This document shows, piece after piece, positions 11,871-38,686 of a stretch of 64,000 nt of DNA (the stretch's first letter is position 1; each line of letters starts with the position of its first letter). This stretch comes from Ianthella basta. Taxonomy: Eukaryota > Porifera > Demospongiae > Verongiida > Ianthellidae. A program made the position numbers and the translations under genes. The stretch covers positions 2,216,501 to 2,280,500 of the forward strand of contig OZ025889.1 in assembly GCA_964019415.1 (NCBI GenBank). The letters run 5' to 3'. The notes under the pieces are model-generated. The model did no database searches. It saw only the letters and a list, made by a program, of their open reading frames with translations, and was not told where the DNA came from.

Positions 11871-13629
11871 ATGATGACCGCTCTGTTTGCAGCACTCAGT
11901 GTTGTGGCTTTTGCTTCGTTTGCTTATGGCCTTCCGACTGGGGCACCAGATGCAGCATGTGCTTCAGTGACTGCAAGCTTGACATTTCATGGTTCTCCTC
12001 AGCTCACACTGTCCCCATACAACTTGTCTGGGCTGCCATTGGAGTACACTCCTGGAGCAACGTACAATTGTAAGTTGGGTGAAGGCGACCCAATTAATGC
12101 GTCTACCGCATTAAAGCACAGATCATGTTGAAGTGTTGGATTTTTGTTGCCTATCTACCCCCAGTGACATTCTCAGGAACCCAGACATTTAGAGGAGTGT
12201 TGATTGTCAGTGAAAGTAGTCCTGGGGTCCGAGTGGGCAGTATCATACCTGGGCTTGACACTCGGTTTGCTTGTTCAGTAAGTCCTTCACATACAGATGC
12301 AAGCACCATGCACTTAGCATGCATGTCTAGTCAACAGCACGGAAGAAAATGCGTCTTTTGTTGTATATTCTCTTCTATAGGACAGTAGAGGAGTTACCCA
12401 TAGCAATAATATTGACAAAAGCAGAGTTAGAGTCCTATGGGAAGCCCCTGGCAGAGGAAGTGGCCAAATCACTTTCCGATTCGCTGTCGTTCAGACTAGG
12501 CTTGTTCACTGGGCCAACCAGATAGCTGGATTTGTACAAGGTAAGCCTGCCTCACTCATGCGGAAGAGCAGTGATACCCTGCATGCAATTACCATACGTA
12601 AGTGTGACAATTAATAGTATCACCACCCATCACTCCTACAGAACGAGCACAGCCACCAGCAACTTTTGTCCCAACATCAGTTACGCCAAGCATTGTCCCA
12701 ACATCAGTTGCTCAGACAGCTAGCAACATCTTTACCTCAACATCTTTCTCCCCTACGCCCAGGCCCACACCTCCTCCAGCCAACTGCACTGGTGTGTACT
12801 GCAGTAGGTACCAGAGACTTAACCCATACACCTGTGCTTGCGAGTGCACCAACTACTGCAATGGGTCACTGCAGTTGAACCCATACACTTGTCAATGTGA
12901 ATGCCCCTATTCGAGGTCTGAAGGACTTTGGAGGTTTCGTGCCAGAGAATGTGCACGTTCTAACTATGGCTACACCTTCAACCCAGTAACGTGTGGTTGT
13001 GAGTGTGTCCAACTCTATGATTGCAGTTATAACCAGTACTTTGACAGGAGCTCATGTAGCTGTCGGTGCAACAACTACTACAGCTGCCCTGAGGGAAGGT
13101 TCTTTAACACAGACAGTTGCCGTTGTGAGTGCTCTGACAGATACTGTCCACCTGGGTTCTCACTGAATCCCTACTCATGTGAATGCTACTGCAACATGAG
13201 CTGTGGTTATGATGAGATTTTGGACAACACCACCTGTCAGTGCCGAAGGAAGAGCCAGTATCCAGATGTGCAGTGCTCATCCCTCCAGAGCCTCTACACC
13301 TGCCTCAATGCAGAGTCCCTCTATGGAATATCATGCCAGTGAGCTCTATAGATCCATAACACACACTGGCCCTAGTACTAAGGACTTAGGATGCATTAAA
13401 GACTTCATGCATACACATATATACCGTAGTGTAGTGCAATTATTACAGGACTATTAATGCATCGTTCACTTGTTCTCTATCTGATATGTACAGGTGGCAG
13501 AATGGTGTGTGTGTCACAGAGTGCTGCTCTCCTAAGCCTTCTCGCAGCCCCCACTTTGGCTACAAGCTCTGCCCTCAGTTGGACTACTACCGCTGCAGCC
13601 AGAGTGAATACTGCAACTACATCTGCTGA
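11871..13629 (+). CDS. secreted Reeler-domain protein with CxCxC repeats, copy 3
   Basis: Five exons: 11871-12069, 12165-12277, 12381-12540, 12642-13338, 13494-13629; 434 aa. The signal peptide begins MMTALFAALSVVAFASF. The Reeler domain contains FSGTQTFRGVLIVS, DSRGVTHSN and ITFRFAVVQ. The linker carries two VPTSV repeats. The seven CxCxC repeats and terminal exon differ from copy 2 at only a handful of bases by eye, and the intron between exons 4 and 5 is also alignable with copy 1 (GTAGTGTAGTGCAATTATTA). Copies 1 and 3 share exon 2 and exon 3 lengths. This looks intact. Function is unknown beyond likely secretion; copy number and homogenised repeats suggest dosage or a structural role (inference). 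Confidence 0.88.
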
Positions 13630-14522
13630 AGCCAAGCTCCTTGAAGCAATGCTGCATCTGATTCATAGACAAACCTGCACATAGACTTAAACACTTCTTT
13701 TAGGCCTTAGGTGTCATGATTTAACTGTATATATAAGTTTCCATTCAAAGATGTACAATCAGTTCAAACTTCAATGGGTCTCTGCGTGCCTGCTTTCTGC
13801 AGTTGTTGCTGGCTCTTACATTAGCTGAGCATGCAGCATGCATAATACAACATAATACAACATATAATACATACAGGCTGTATGCATACAGCATAATACA
13901 ACACATGCCTGAGCAAGGTTGCACTACATAGGGGTCAAGGATGAGACAGAGTAATGCTAGGGTGCAAAAATTGGGTGAATAAGATTGGCTGATTGGCTAC
14001 ACCATTAAATTAAAGTGTTATCAGTGACATATTATTGCCTGAAATTACATAATTAAAGCACTTCATGCCAGGCTCAATTGGGAGCAACTTGCACCAAACT
14101 TGAAATGATACTCAAACCCGGTGGTCATTTAACCAATGGTCCATGTCTGGCAGCTGCTCTGTGTCATGATCAGTCTACTAGTTATCAGTGTCGTGTTCTT
14201 CCAGAGTATTTAGGGGGATTCTGAACGGTAAGCTGTTTTCAAGTTGGGTAGTTACTTTGCAAACTTGTGGGAACCTTATCAGCTAATGTCTACTGTAATT
14301 GCATAATTTTCAGCTCATTTGTAATTAGCTATCTATCGAGCACTCGCCCAATTAACTAGCTAGCTAGTAGTGCTCCGATTTGAGACATAGGACCCATCCT
14401 TAGTCTATCTGTAATTCAGCAGGGAAGATATTGCAGAGTTTTGTGCAAGAGCGGCATCGTGCGCTTCTGGCCTTTCGGCTGTGGGCGTGTCCAAACAATT
14501 AGGGCGGCAATTTGGCAACAAA
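13630..14522. other. Reeler copy 3 downstream flank and TOPBP1 upstream region
   Basis: The first about 120 bp are a 3' flank shared with copies 1 and 2 (CCTGCACATAGACTTAAA, then CTTCTTTTAGGCCT), probably 3'UTR. The region 14013-14340 matches 9760-10060. The last about 120 bp before the TOPBP1 start lack a TATA box and are GC-richer (GGGCGTGTCC, AGGGCGGCAATTTGG), consistent with a TATA-less housekeeping promoter. Confidence 0.45.
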
Positions 14523-30467
<15,945 letters not shown>

Positions 30468-30928
30468 TTGGCTGTCAGGTACCCACCCACCCGTAGTAGT
30501 TCAATTGCCCCACTGACTCTAGCTTTTTACTTATTATTTGTCAAACCTTTTACATCCTAACAGTACCTTACCTTAAGTGCCCTTATCTGTGACTGCATTG
30601 TGTTGTGGCAATCTCCTGCGTCATTAACACTATCCTTGCATGTGCATGGCAACCAGAAGGCATACACTGTATGAGTATGTACATACATATGTATACTCTG
30701 CAAGATTTGCTACTCAGTGGAACAGGGACACGCATTCATCAGTTGCAGAGTTGTGTACTAATGTGTACTGTAGGTACAGTGCCAGTAAGGCATGGGTACT
30801 GTACTGAAACACCCGCTAACTGAAAGTGATCCCTTTAATGTGCTGTACATTGGCTGTTTGTGCATCTTGCATTTGATTGAGGCCTGGGTGAGGTACTTCC
30901 CAAGGGAATCCACCTGCAAATGTAGTTA

Positions 30929-31102
30929 CAGGGTTTTGCAAAATGGTTATCGTGAACGTCATTCAACTCACGACTCGCCTTTGAACTTCGACCTTATACT
31001 TTATACTGTAGGTGCGTGATAAGGAGTGGGTTCAAAGTTCAGAGGTGAGTGGCATGCGTGAGTCGAATGGCATTCGCACGACAACCATTTTGCAAAACCC
31101 TG
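30929..31102 (+). mobile_element. hairpin MITE with TA target, Tc1/mariner-like
   Basis: Ends CAGGGTTTTGCAAAATGGTT and its reverse complement are flanked by TA. The inverted repeat extends inward for most of each arm (CATTC(A/G)ACTCACG, CTTTGAAC), so the whole 174 bp folds as a hairpin. No coding capacity. Confidence 0.75.
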
Positions 31103-31766
31103 TATACAGTCATGCACTGGTTTGGTACTGGTATTCAGCATGTGTGTGAAGTGTGTAATGAGTTGGCTGTCTGTACTACACTATGCACATGTACAGCCTA
31201 GGTATAATACTTAATCTCATAATTGACATACGTAATTACTGTCTCGTGGCATCAGTAGTGCAACTGTAAACAAGAAGGAATGGTGTATGTGACTTAATAC
31301 ATGTACCTACACACAGTAAATGTGTTATTGGGTGTATTGTGAGGACTTTGACATTACGTACTACACGCTACAAGTTGTACTACTACTATTAAGCCAGGGA
31401 CACCATTAAAGGCCATGTGGGGCAACTGTGGCAATGGAGCACATATATTTGTAAAATTTGGGATTCCGATGACCGTAACTTTAAAGTACTACCACGGATC
31501 TAGGTGTAGTCAGGCACACAAGACGCTGACTCCGTGTTGAACCCTTCTCAGGCACACTGAACACTGTTCACTGCACACTGTTCATCTTCCTTGTTGTGAC
31601 AGAGGAACAGCATGCACTCAAAGTATGGTAGAGTTACTCCATTGTCAGCCTTCTGCTTATAACTGCTCATGCCAGCGCAACTCACTTCATTCTTGGTGTT
31701 GGACATTTGTCACTTGTTATCTGTCAGAAGTATGTTATGCTAGGGTAAGTTTCACAGAGTTACTTG

Positions 31767-31888
31767 AGGTTACCTGGTGATCAACACTTTATACAAGTTA
31801 GTGACAGATACCACTACAAAATGCAACTAGGCTTGAGAATACCTAGTTACCAGCAACTTACACAAGATAGTTACCACTACAAAATGCA
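31767..31888 (+). repeat. imperfect tandem duplication of about 60 bp
   Basis: Two adjacent units each end in TACCACTACAAAATGCAACT and share TACCT.GT..CAGCAACTT-like and ACAAG.TAG blocks. Confidence 0.6.
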
Positions 31889-34344
31889 ACTTGCAATGTG
31901 GCTAGATGTACTGTTCCCGTGCCCAAGTCACATTGCTGCGTCCCTTGTCCTATGGCAGTACTGTAAGTACACGCACTAGTTGCTTCAACAGGAACAAGGT
32001 GCAGTTGATGTATTAGCAGTTAGTTGGTGACAGAAGTTCACCCCATAGGTACTGTAGGTACCTTGGGCCAGTGGCAGGAAGAGGGCCTATAACAGAACTC
32101 CCTATGCCATTCTCTTGCGCAACTTATAAAAGGATGGCAGTTGCCTTGGGTTGCGAGTCCTAGGTACATTGGTGCAAACACCATCTGGACTACTACTCAC
32201 GAAAGTCAATGGTGGCTGACCCTGGAATCAGCGACTAATGGGTACCGAAGAGCCTTCTGGCTATGGTAGGCACCCGCTAACAAGTGGAGTGGGGTAGAGA
32301 TCCACACGATGCCTGCTGGCCTTTTGCAGTCTGTCTGTCATCCTTATGTACGTAAGTTGCCTACTAAGTTATCGGATGAACTTTGTGCATGTATGATATC
32401 AATTCTGTACTACATTCTTCTAGTCTGCTGTTTTGAACTGTAATGAGCATGTCATGTATGTTCTGTGCTGTAGTAGCCTGGAGCTGTTACACATGCAACT
32501 GGTATACTTTGTATCCATCGGCAGGAGCTAGACCAAGAGAAGAATATAAATGGGATCGAGACAATGCAGCTTTTACAGTTATCCAGCCTTGCCATTATGC
32601 TATGATTTGTATCATTCATTTCTGCTTCAGTTTGTTACATTTGTTTCTGCTTATTTTGGATTGAAACATCATCCATGCATGTGTATGGTTCTACACTGGC
32701 AATTGTATCTGTTACTTATTTGACCATACTTGACATTGTGCTGTTTTCATAATAATAATTCTATATTATACAGGATAATACCATACACTTGATATATACA
32801 TTAATACAGGTTGCAATGTGCATATAATACATACAATGCCAATACACCCATGGCTTCTGCATACACTTAACTGTGCTATGAATATGGTTATGTATTCATA
32901 ACATGGTTTAATTAACAGGGTTCACTAACCCTGTTAACTAGCAGCCTGTGAATGTTCAACCTGTTAACTAGGCTGTTTTCACATGCAAGTTAACAATACA
33001 TATCTTAGTTGGCCAACACTGGTAACTAAGGCCATTGCTATAACAAATTTAGAACAAGGCCATGCTAATTACCACCTGTAAGCTGACTGGTTTTGGGGAA
33101 TATTCCAACAGAGCTAGGTCATGCATGAGAAGCCACCTGCACTGTGTATTGACTAGACCAGCCCTTATTGCATCATTCTTACGTAGGTGCTTCCCCTAGG
33201 AATCCACCTATATACAAGATATATGCAGGGATGAGACAGCTGTACATGTACAGTACTTCTTACACTGTAGCTGGGCGTGTACTGAGTACATACAGTACAT
33301 ACAGTACATAGCCAGCTGGTGCTCCCATGACCATATGACATCTACCTGTCCTCACATGATCACGAGTCATGCAAAGTATTTATACAAGTACAAGTATATG
33401 CACTGCGTATGAACAGGTAAAGGTACAGTACATGGGTGTATTCAGTCTCCTTAGCTGGTTGCAAATGGCAAGACTAACACTAGTCATACTGTGATGTAGC
33501 CATGAAACATGGGTGCCTACTTTAACAGGTTAGAATCATGAGTAAGGCTAGGTGGTATATATGGTACACAGCTGAGGGCACAACAGATTTGCACCTCATA
33601 GAGTTGTCTCATTGATAAGCATTCTGGATGAGCATGAGCATGTGTTCCTGAGTAGCTATATACCTGCAGTATGTACATGTACAATAGCTACTCAGATGCA
33701 ATATACTTGCTCAAACACACATGCTTATGTACATAGCTATAGAGCACATACGTGCTAGCATTGCAGCCGACGATGCTCTGATGTACAGCCATTGTATGGT
33801 GTGGAATACATTATGGTAATGTGGTGAAAGCTTATGCTGCATGCCTTGGTATGAGCTTGAGTGTTATTGAGCTTCATGCAGCAATAGGAAATAGTGTATT
33901 GTGAGACACTTCAACCATGACTGCCTTTGTAAATAATTTTGAAGCTGTTTTGTAGCCTTTAAATTTGCGGTTGAAGCACCTACAATTTGTTCCTTTAAGT
34001 GCTAGGTGAAAAGACACTAACACTCAAGTTCATACCATGTATGGCATGGTGTGTACAATTCTAGGAAATCACTACTTGTCACGACTCACTAGCACTCAGC
34101 AATTTAGTAAACAGCACAGCACAATCACCAATGATGACGGGGCAGGTGTGTGGAATGTCCCCAGGAATTCCCCTTGAAGTGATTACAACATTAAATGATT
34201 CATAGGAAACACCACAGAGTTCAGCATCCATACACACTGACCTTTGCTGGGCCACTATATAAGAACTGGGCGCACCAACTAGCTTGCGCTATATGTATAG
34301 ATCTGTTAATGTGACATTGACTGGATCATCCTACTGAAGCGACA

Positions 34345-36640
34345 ATGGTAAAGTTGGCTGTTATTGGAGCAGGCCCTGTTGGTTGTGTTCTGGCCCTCAC
34401 ACTGAGGAAGCAGGGATACAGTGTGGACCTGTATGAAAGCAGAAGGGACATGAGAAGAGAATGTGAGGCTACTTTACAAACTGTAGATATACACGTATGC
34501 ATACACTCCATTTGAATGTTCTACAGTAATTGTAGTCTGCCAAACTATGATTGTATGGCTAATGTATGGCTACAGTGTACATTCCTTCAATCTGATTCAG
34601 TGCAGGTTAGCAATGCAAGTCACACTACTAGCTGTGTTTGAGATTTACTAGCCAATTCCATGCTAGAATGAGAATTGAGCCAGGGGTTGTGTGGCACCCG
34701 ACCTATATATCTAAGTATGTAATTAATTATACATTCCCAAGCCGCTCCTTAGCCCCCTCTGTTCGTGCATTAATGGCATTTACAGCTATCATGGATAACC
34801 TCCACTTGCATGTACTGGTGGCAGTAAACCTCTTCAAATTCTATTACATTTCTGTAGGTTTGTGTAGTGTTTGTAGCTGCAGTGGTGTTTAAGGAGGTGG
34901 GTTTCCAGGGGTTTCAGGAAACCCCCTTTCAAGCAGCTAACCACACAATGACAATAACACTTAAAGGGGAATTCTTAGAGCAACACACTTGAGAATAAGT
35001 TAGCATTGCTACTACTGGCCTTTCCTGCTGCTGCTGCACTGTAAAAGATAGTGTCCGTCCGCCTCTTTCATTGTTTTCCCGTGATTCTACTCTAGCGACC
35101 AAAATTTCACTTTGCTCTCGGCTGCCATTTTGGTGATACACTATGATGTCATAAGCTGATGTAATAACAGGAAACCCCCTTATAAAATTCCTAGCTACGC
35201 CCCTGTAGCCCTTGATATATGTCAGGAAATGTGAAATTATGAAAATATTATTAGAAATGCCATGCATTGTAGCCTAAAAGTAACTGACCAGGCCACCCAC
35301 ATATACAGGTGATATGCATTAGTGTGTGTATGTGTAATGTAATGTCATTGTCATTAATATTTCTGTTTGTGTGCCTGCATGCATACTATGTAGGTGTACC
35401 TGCGGGGAAGAGCATTAGTCTGACCCTTTCAAAGCGAGGTCTGCAGACGCTGAAAGCTGTTGGGGTAGACTCCCTTGTTCTCGAGCATGCAGTTCCAGTG
35501 TATGGCAGAATGGTGCACATGGCAGGCTCAAAGTGCCCAAAAGTTATGCCGTACTCTTCTGACGGAGACTGCATTTATTCCATTAACCGGAATGCACTAA
35601 ACGTACTCTTGTTGAATCGAGTTGCCCAGGACCCCCACATCACATTGTACTTTGAGTGCAAAGTGGAAAAGCTCCTCTTTCACAACCAAGGAGGTATGAA
35701 CACTATCGTTGCTACTGATAGTTCATCTCCGACTTCACCTCCAGCTGTTCGAAAGGCTGACTACTCCTTTGTGTTTGGCTGCGATGGAGTGCACTCAGTT
35801 GTCCGGGAGCATATGAGGGACCATGGAGGGATATCGTTCACCAAGGAATGCATTGAACACGGATACAAAGAGCTCAAAATTGGGAGTGCTCAGCCTGGGA
35901 GCTGTCATCTGAATCCCAACTCGCTTCACATCTGGCCCAGAGGCAACATGGTGCTGCTAGCCCTACCAAACAAGGACAATACTTTCACTGCATCCCTCTT
36001 CATGCCTCACACGCTGTTCAATAGCATTCGGACAGAAGAACAGGTCAAGCGGTTCTTGCTCAGCAATTTCCCCGATGTGTCCAAACCTGATCCAGGAGTA
36101 CTTACAGAGAGCTATTTGAAGCACCCTGTGTCCACCCTAACGACCATGAACTGTTCCCCTCACCATTTGCCCGAAGGAGCCTTGCTCATTGGTGATGCAG
36201 CTCACGCCATTGTTCCTTTCTACGGTCAAGGAGTCAATTGTGGCTTTGAAGACTGCCTCGTCTTCTCAGACTTGCTCACCAAGCATGCTGGAGATTTCAC
36301 TGCAACAGCTGCTGCTTACAGCTCCACTCGAAAGGCAGACACAGATGCTATAGCAGATCTCTCTATGCGAAACTACACTGAGCTTCGTTGCCTCGTCAGT
36401 CAGCCTCGTTTCCACTGGATGCGCAACGTGGAGACACACCTCTCATGCTTGTTTCCCAACCAGTTCACTTCTGTCTACAAGATGGTCGCCTTCTCCCATC
36501 AACCCTACCACAAGGCATTACAGCAGAAGCTCTGGCAGGACAAGACCGTCTCAATGGTGTTCTATCTTATCCTCCTGGGGGCAGTAGTTGTACTGCTGCT
36601 TGTGCTGGCATTGCTGGGAGGGATCCTTCTGATCACGTAA
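34345..36640 (+). CDS. KMO: kynurenine 3-monooxygenase
   Basis: Two exons, 34345-34462 and 35394-36640; 454 aa (human 486). It hydroxylates L-kynurenine to 3-hydroxykynurenine with FAD and NADPH at the mitochondrial outer membrane. Seen in sequence: N-terminal Rossmann FAD motif VIGAGPVG (residues 7-13), KSISLTLSKRG matching the family's RSINLALSHRG, the second FAD motif GCDGVHSVVR (D170-G171), and the signature IGDAAHAIVPFYGQG (G306-D307) followed by GFEDCLVF. Residues 427-454 are a C-terminal hydrophobic anchor (LLGAVVVLLLVLALLGG), as in animal KMO. The ATG directly precedes the FAD fold, so no cleaved targeting peptide is evident. The single intron contains a transposon remnant. The fold and signature leave little doubt. 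Confidence 0.92.
34880..35205 (+). mobile_element. degraded TIR element in KMO intron (CAGGGGCGTAGC type)
   Basis: The right end reads CCTAGCTACGCCCCTG; the left end CAGTGGTGTTTAAGG is more diverged, but both arms continue with GGAAACCCCC-type inverted blocks. The terminal sequence resembles the elements at 37886 and 50508. The flanks are only approximately repeated. Confidence 0.45.
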
Positions 36641-37300
36641 ACTACACTGCATTTTGCAGTATTGCTTTGTTTATTGTACGCGTGGATGTAACATTATGCA
36701 TGCACAAAAATCTGCATGTAACATATTTAATTAACCAAGTCACATGTATGCCATGCTTGTAATATAAAATTATATAATTAACTGGCTGTATGTATGTGCA
36801 CATCGTCTTTTAATGCTCTGTATATGTAGACGTATTATTGCATGTGTTTCTGAACTGAATTGAGCTTAATTAATTTCACGTATGTATAATAATATAGCAG
36901 CAGGGATCAATTAATTCTTTGCTACTACATATATGTACATATGCACCACAACCACTGAATAAGGTAGTAGTCAGCTCAAGAGCTAGCTCCAGCGTGGCCT
37001 GAAACATTAATTTGGTTCAAAGTTTTTCAAGGGCTTGATTAATTCATACTTGTTGCAATTCTATTATGCATGACCTCTAGTTTCATGTATATACATTGCA
37101 GCATTCAGTACATATATGCACAGTGCCAAGACCAATGCATGTACATCAGAAGGTTTGTGCATAACAACCTCTTATGAGCGTGCAAGTGCAGTTGTAGTCA
37201 GGCATCGCGTGGTCACACGATGCCTGACTAGTGCAGTTGATGCATGTATGTATGTATGTATGTGACTGCAGCTGACACTGTACATGTTTGAGTGCAACAT
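36641..37300. other. 3' flanks of convergent KMO and BIVM
   Basis: No gene is seen. KMO and BIVM are tail to tail here. AATATAAAATTATAT near 36761 may serve as a degenerate poly(A) signal for KMO. A 36-bp hairpin with 9-bp direct repeats lies at 37186-37239. Confidence 0.45.
37186..37239. repeat. 36-bp near-perfect palindrome flanked by 9-bp direct repeats
   Basis: TAGTCAGGCATCGCGTG and CACACGATGCCTGACTA (37195-37230) pair over 17 bp with one G-T mismatch. The palindrome is bracketed by GTGCAGTTG on each side. The direct repeats look like a target duplication around a tiny foldback insertion. Confidence 0.7.
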
Positions 37301-38626
37301 TTAACACGAGTGGTTCTCTTTATCCTCATCATAGTCTTCCTCTACCTCTTGCAAGTCCTCAAGCTCAGAGTCTTCTTCCCAGCAGGCACTTGGCATCACA
37401 TGACCTGGATGAGGATCACCGCAAACTTTCTTGAAGGCCATGATACAATGGAGGTTGCCACCTGTTCTCTTTGTCCTTCGGTGCTGCACTCCTCTCTCCG
37501 TGTGGCGAATGTTGAAGTAGGCAGGACTCTGGCAGTCAAGGTCTGTGACAACATCGCTCCATCTGCAATACACAGCAGGGAGACAGGAGAAATACATTAA
37601 ACTATCCTCTCTTGCAAATACAGGCCTGGAGGAAGCACTTTAAAGGTTGTCAGGCCACGTCAAGAAAATTTTACCTAGATGGCCACTTGCACAGGCCAGC
37701 AAGTGTCTTTGCTATACAAAAGAATGGCCAGGCTTAAAAATCTGGTCAGGCCATGGCCTGGGCAGCCTGAGCTGTTCCGCCGGGCATGAATAAAGACATA
37801 ACTCATGGAAATTCCACATGTGCTCTCGTCTCAATAGTAGCACCTCACACTAGTACTGTTGCTACATACACTGAATATGATACACCAAGGGTGTAGCCAG
37901 GAATCTGGGAGAGGGGTTCTAGTACCAAGGATGCAAACCGTATGACTCATATGACGTCACGAATAAATGGCTGCCAACGGACAGGTGGGGTCTGGTACAC
38001 ATAACTGTTTACCCGTTAAACGAGACACTGTCTGCTAGCTAGTGCGTGTGCCAGACTTCTAGCTACCTAAATGCACATAATTCATGGCCACAGTCAGGAG
38101 GGAGGGGGATTCGTCCAACCCCCCCTGGCTACACCCTTGTACACATACACCAGCAAAATTAAGCAAGTATACTGTAGGTAACTGCACTGTTCATCCTGTA
38201 CTACAGTAATCACTTGTTGTGTCAATATACGTATAATTATGTAGGCCTTCAGCTCCCAGTCTCAGTGTGAATGGCCATGCAGCTGGAAGTGTTGCAGATG
38301 TTAATATACTGACTACTGTACTATCCACCTATTGCCATATCACTATACCTTTTACTGTGTATTGTGGAGTGTTGTGAGCTAGGCTCTCCAATCAACAACC
38401 AGGTGGCTGTGGCATCCTCTGGTAAATCAATCCTACATGGACGCAGTGAATAGACAGACTGTTAACATACTTACAATTGACTACAGCTGAACACAGGGAG
38501 TCTGAAGCCATGGGCTACTTTCAAACTACAAACTACAAACAACTTTAAGTGCTACCTACCTACCAACCAGACACCATGTCCATGTGTGTGTGTCCATGTG
38601 CATATGTGTGTCTTCAGTGCTAGTGC

Positions 38627-38686
<60 letters not shown>

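Larger units (their letters stand above)
30468..34344. other. intergenic, TOPBP1 to KMO
   Basis: No convincing gene on either strand; the longest frames are under 75 codons and lack splice context. It contains a TA-flanked hairpin MITE (30929-31102), an imperfect tandem duplication (about 31767-31888), a hairpin-rich island (32040-32340) and a short perfect stem-loop TTAACAGGGTT/AACCCTGTTAA at 32912-32937. The last about 80 bp precede KMO; TATATAAG at 34256-34263 is a possible TATA box. Confidence 0.5.

Noticed and set aside
32443-32664. 73-codon frame in the TOPBP1-KMO gap
   Set aside because: No homology recognised, no splice partners, and a composition like the surrounding noncoding DNA.
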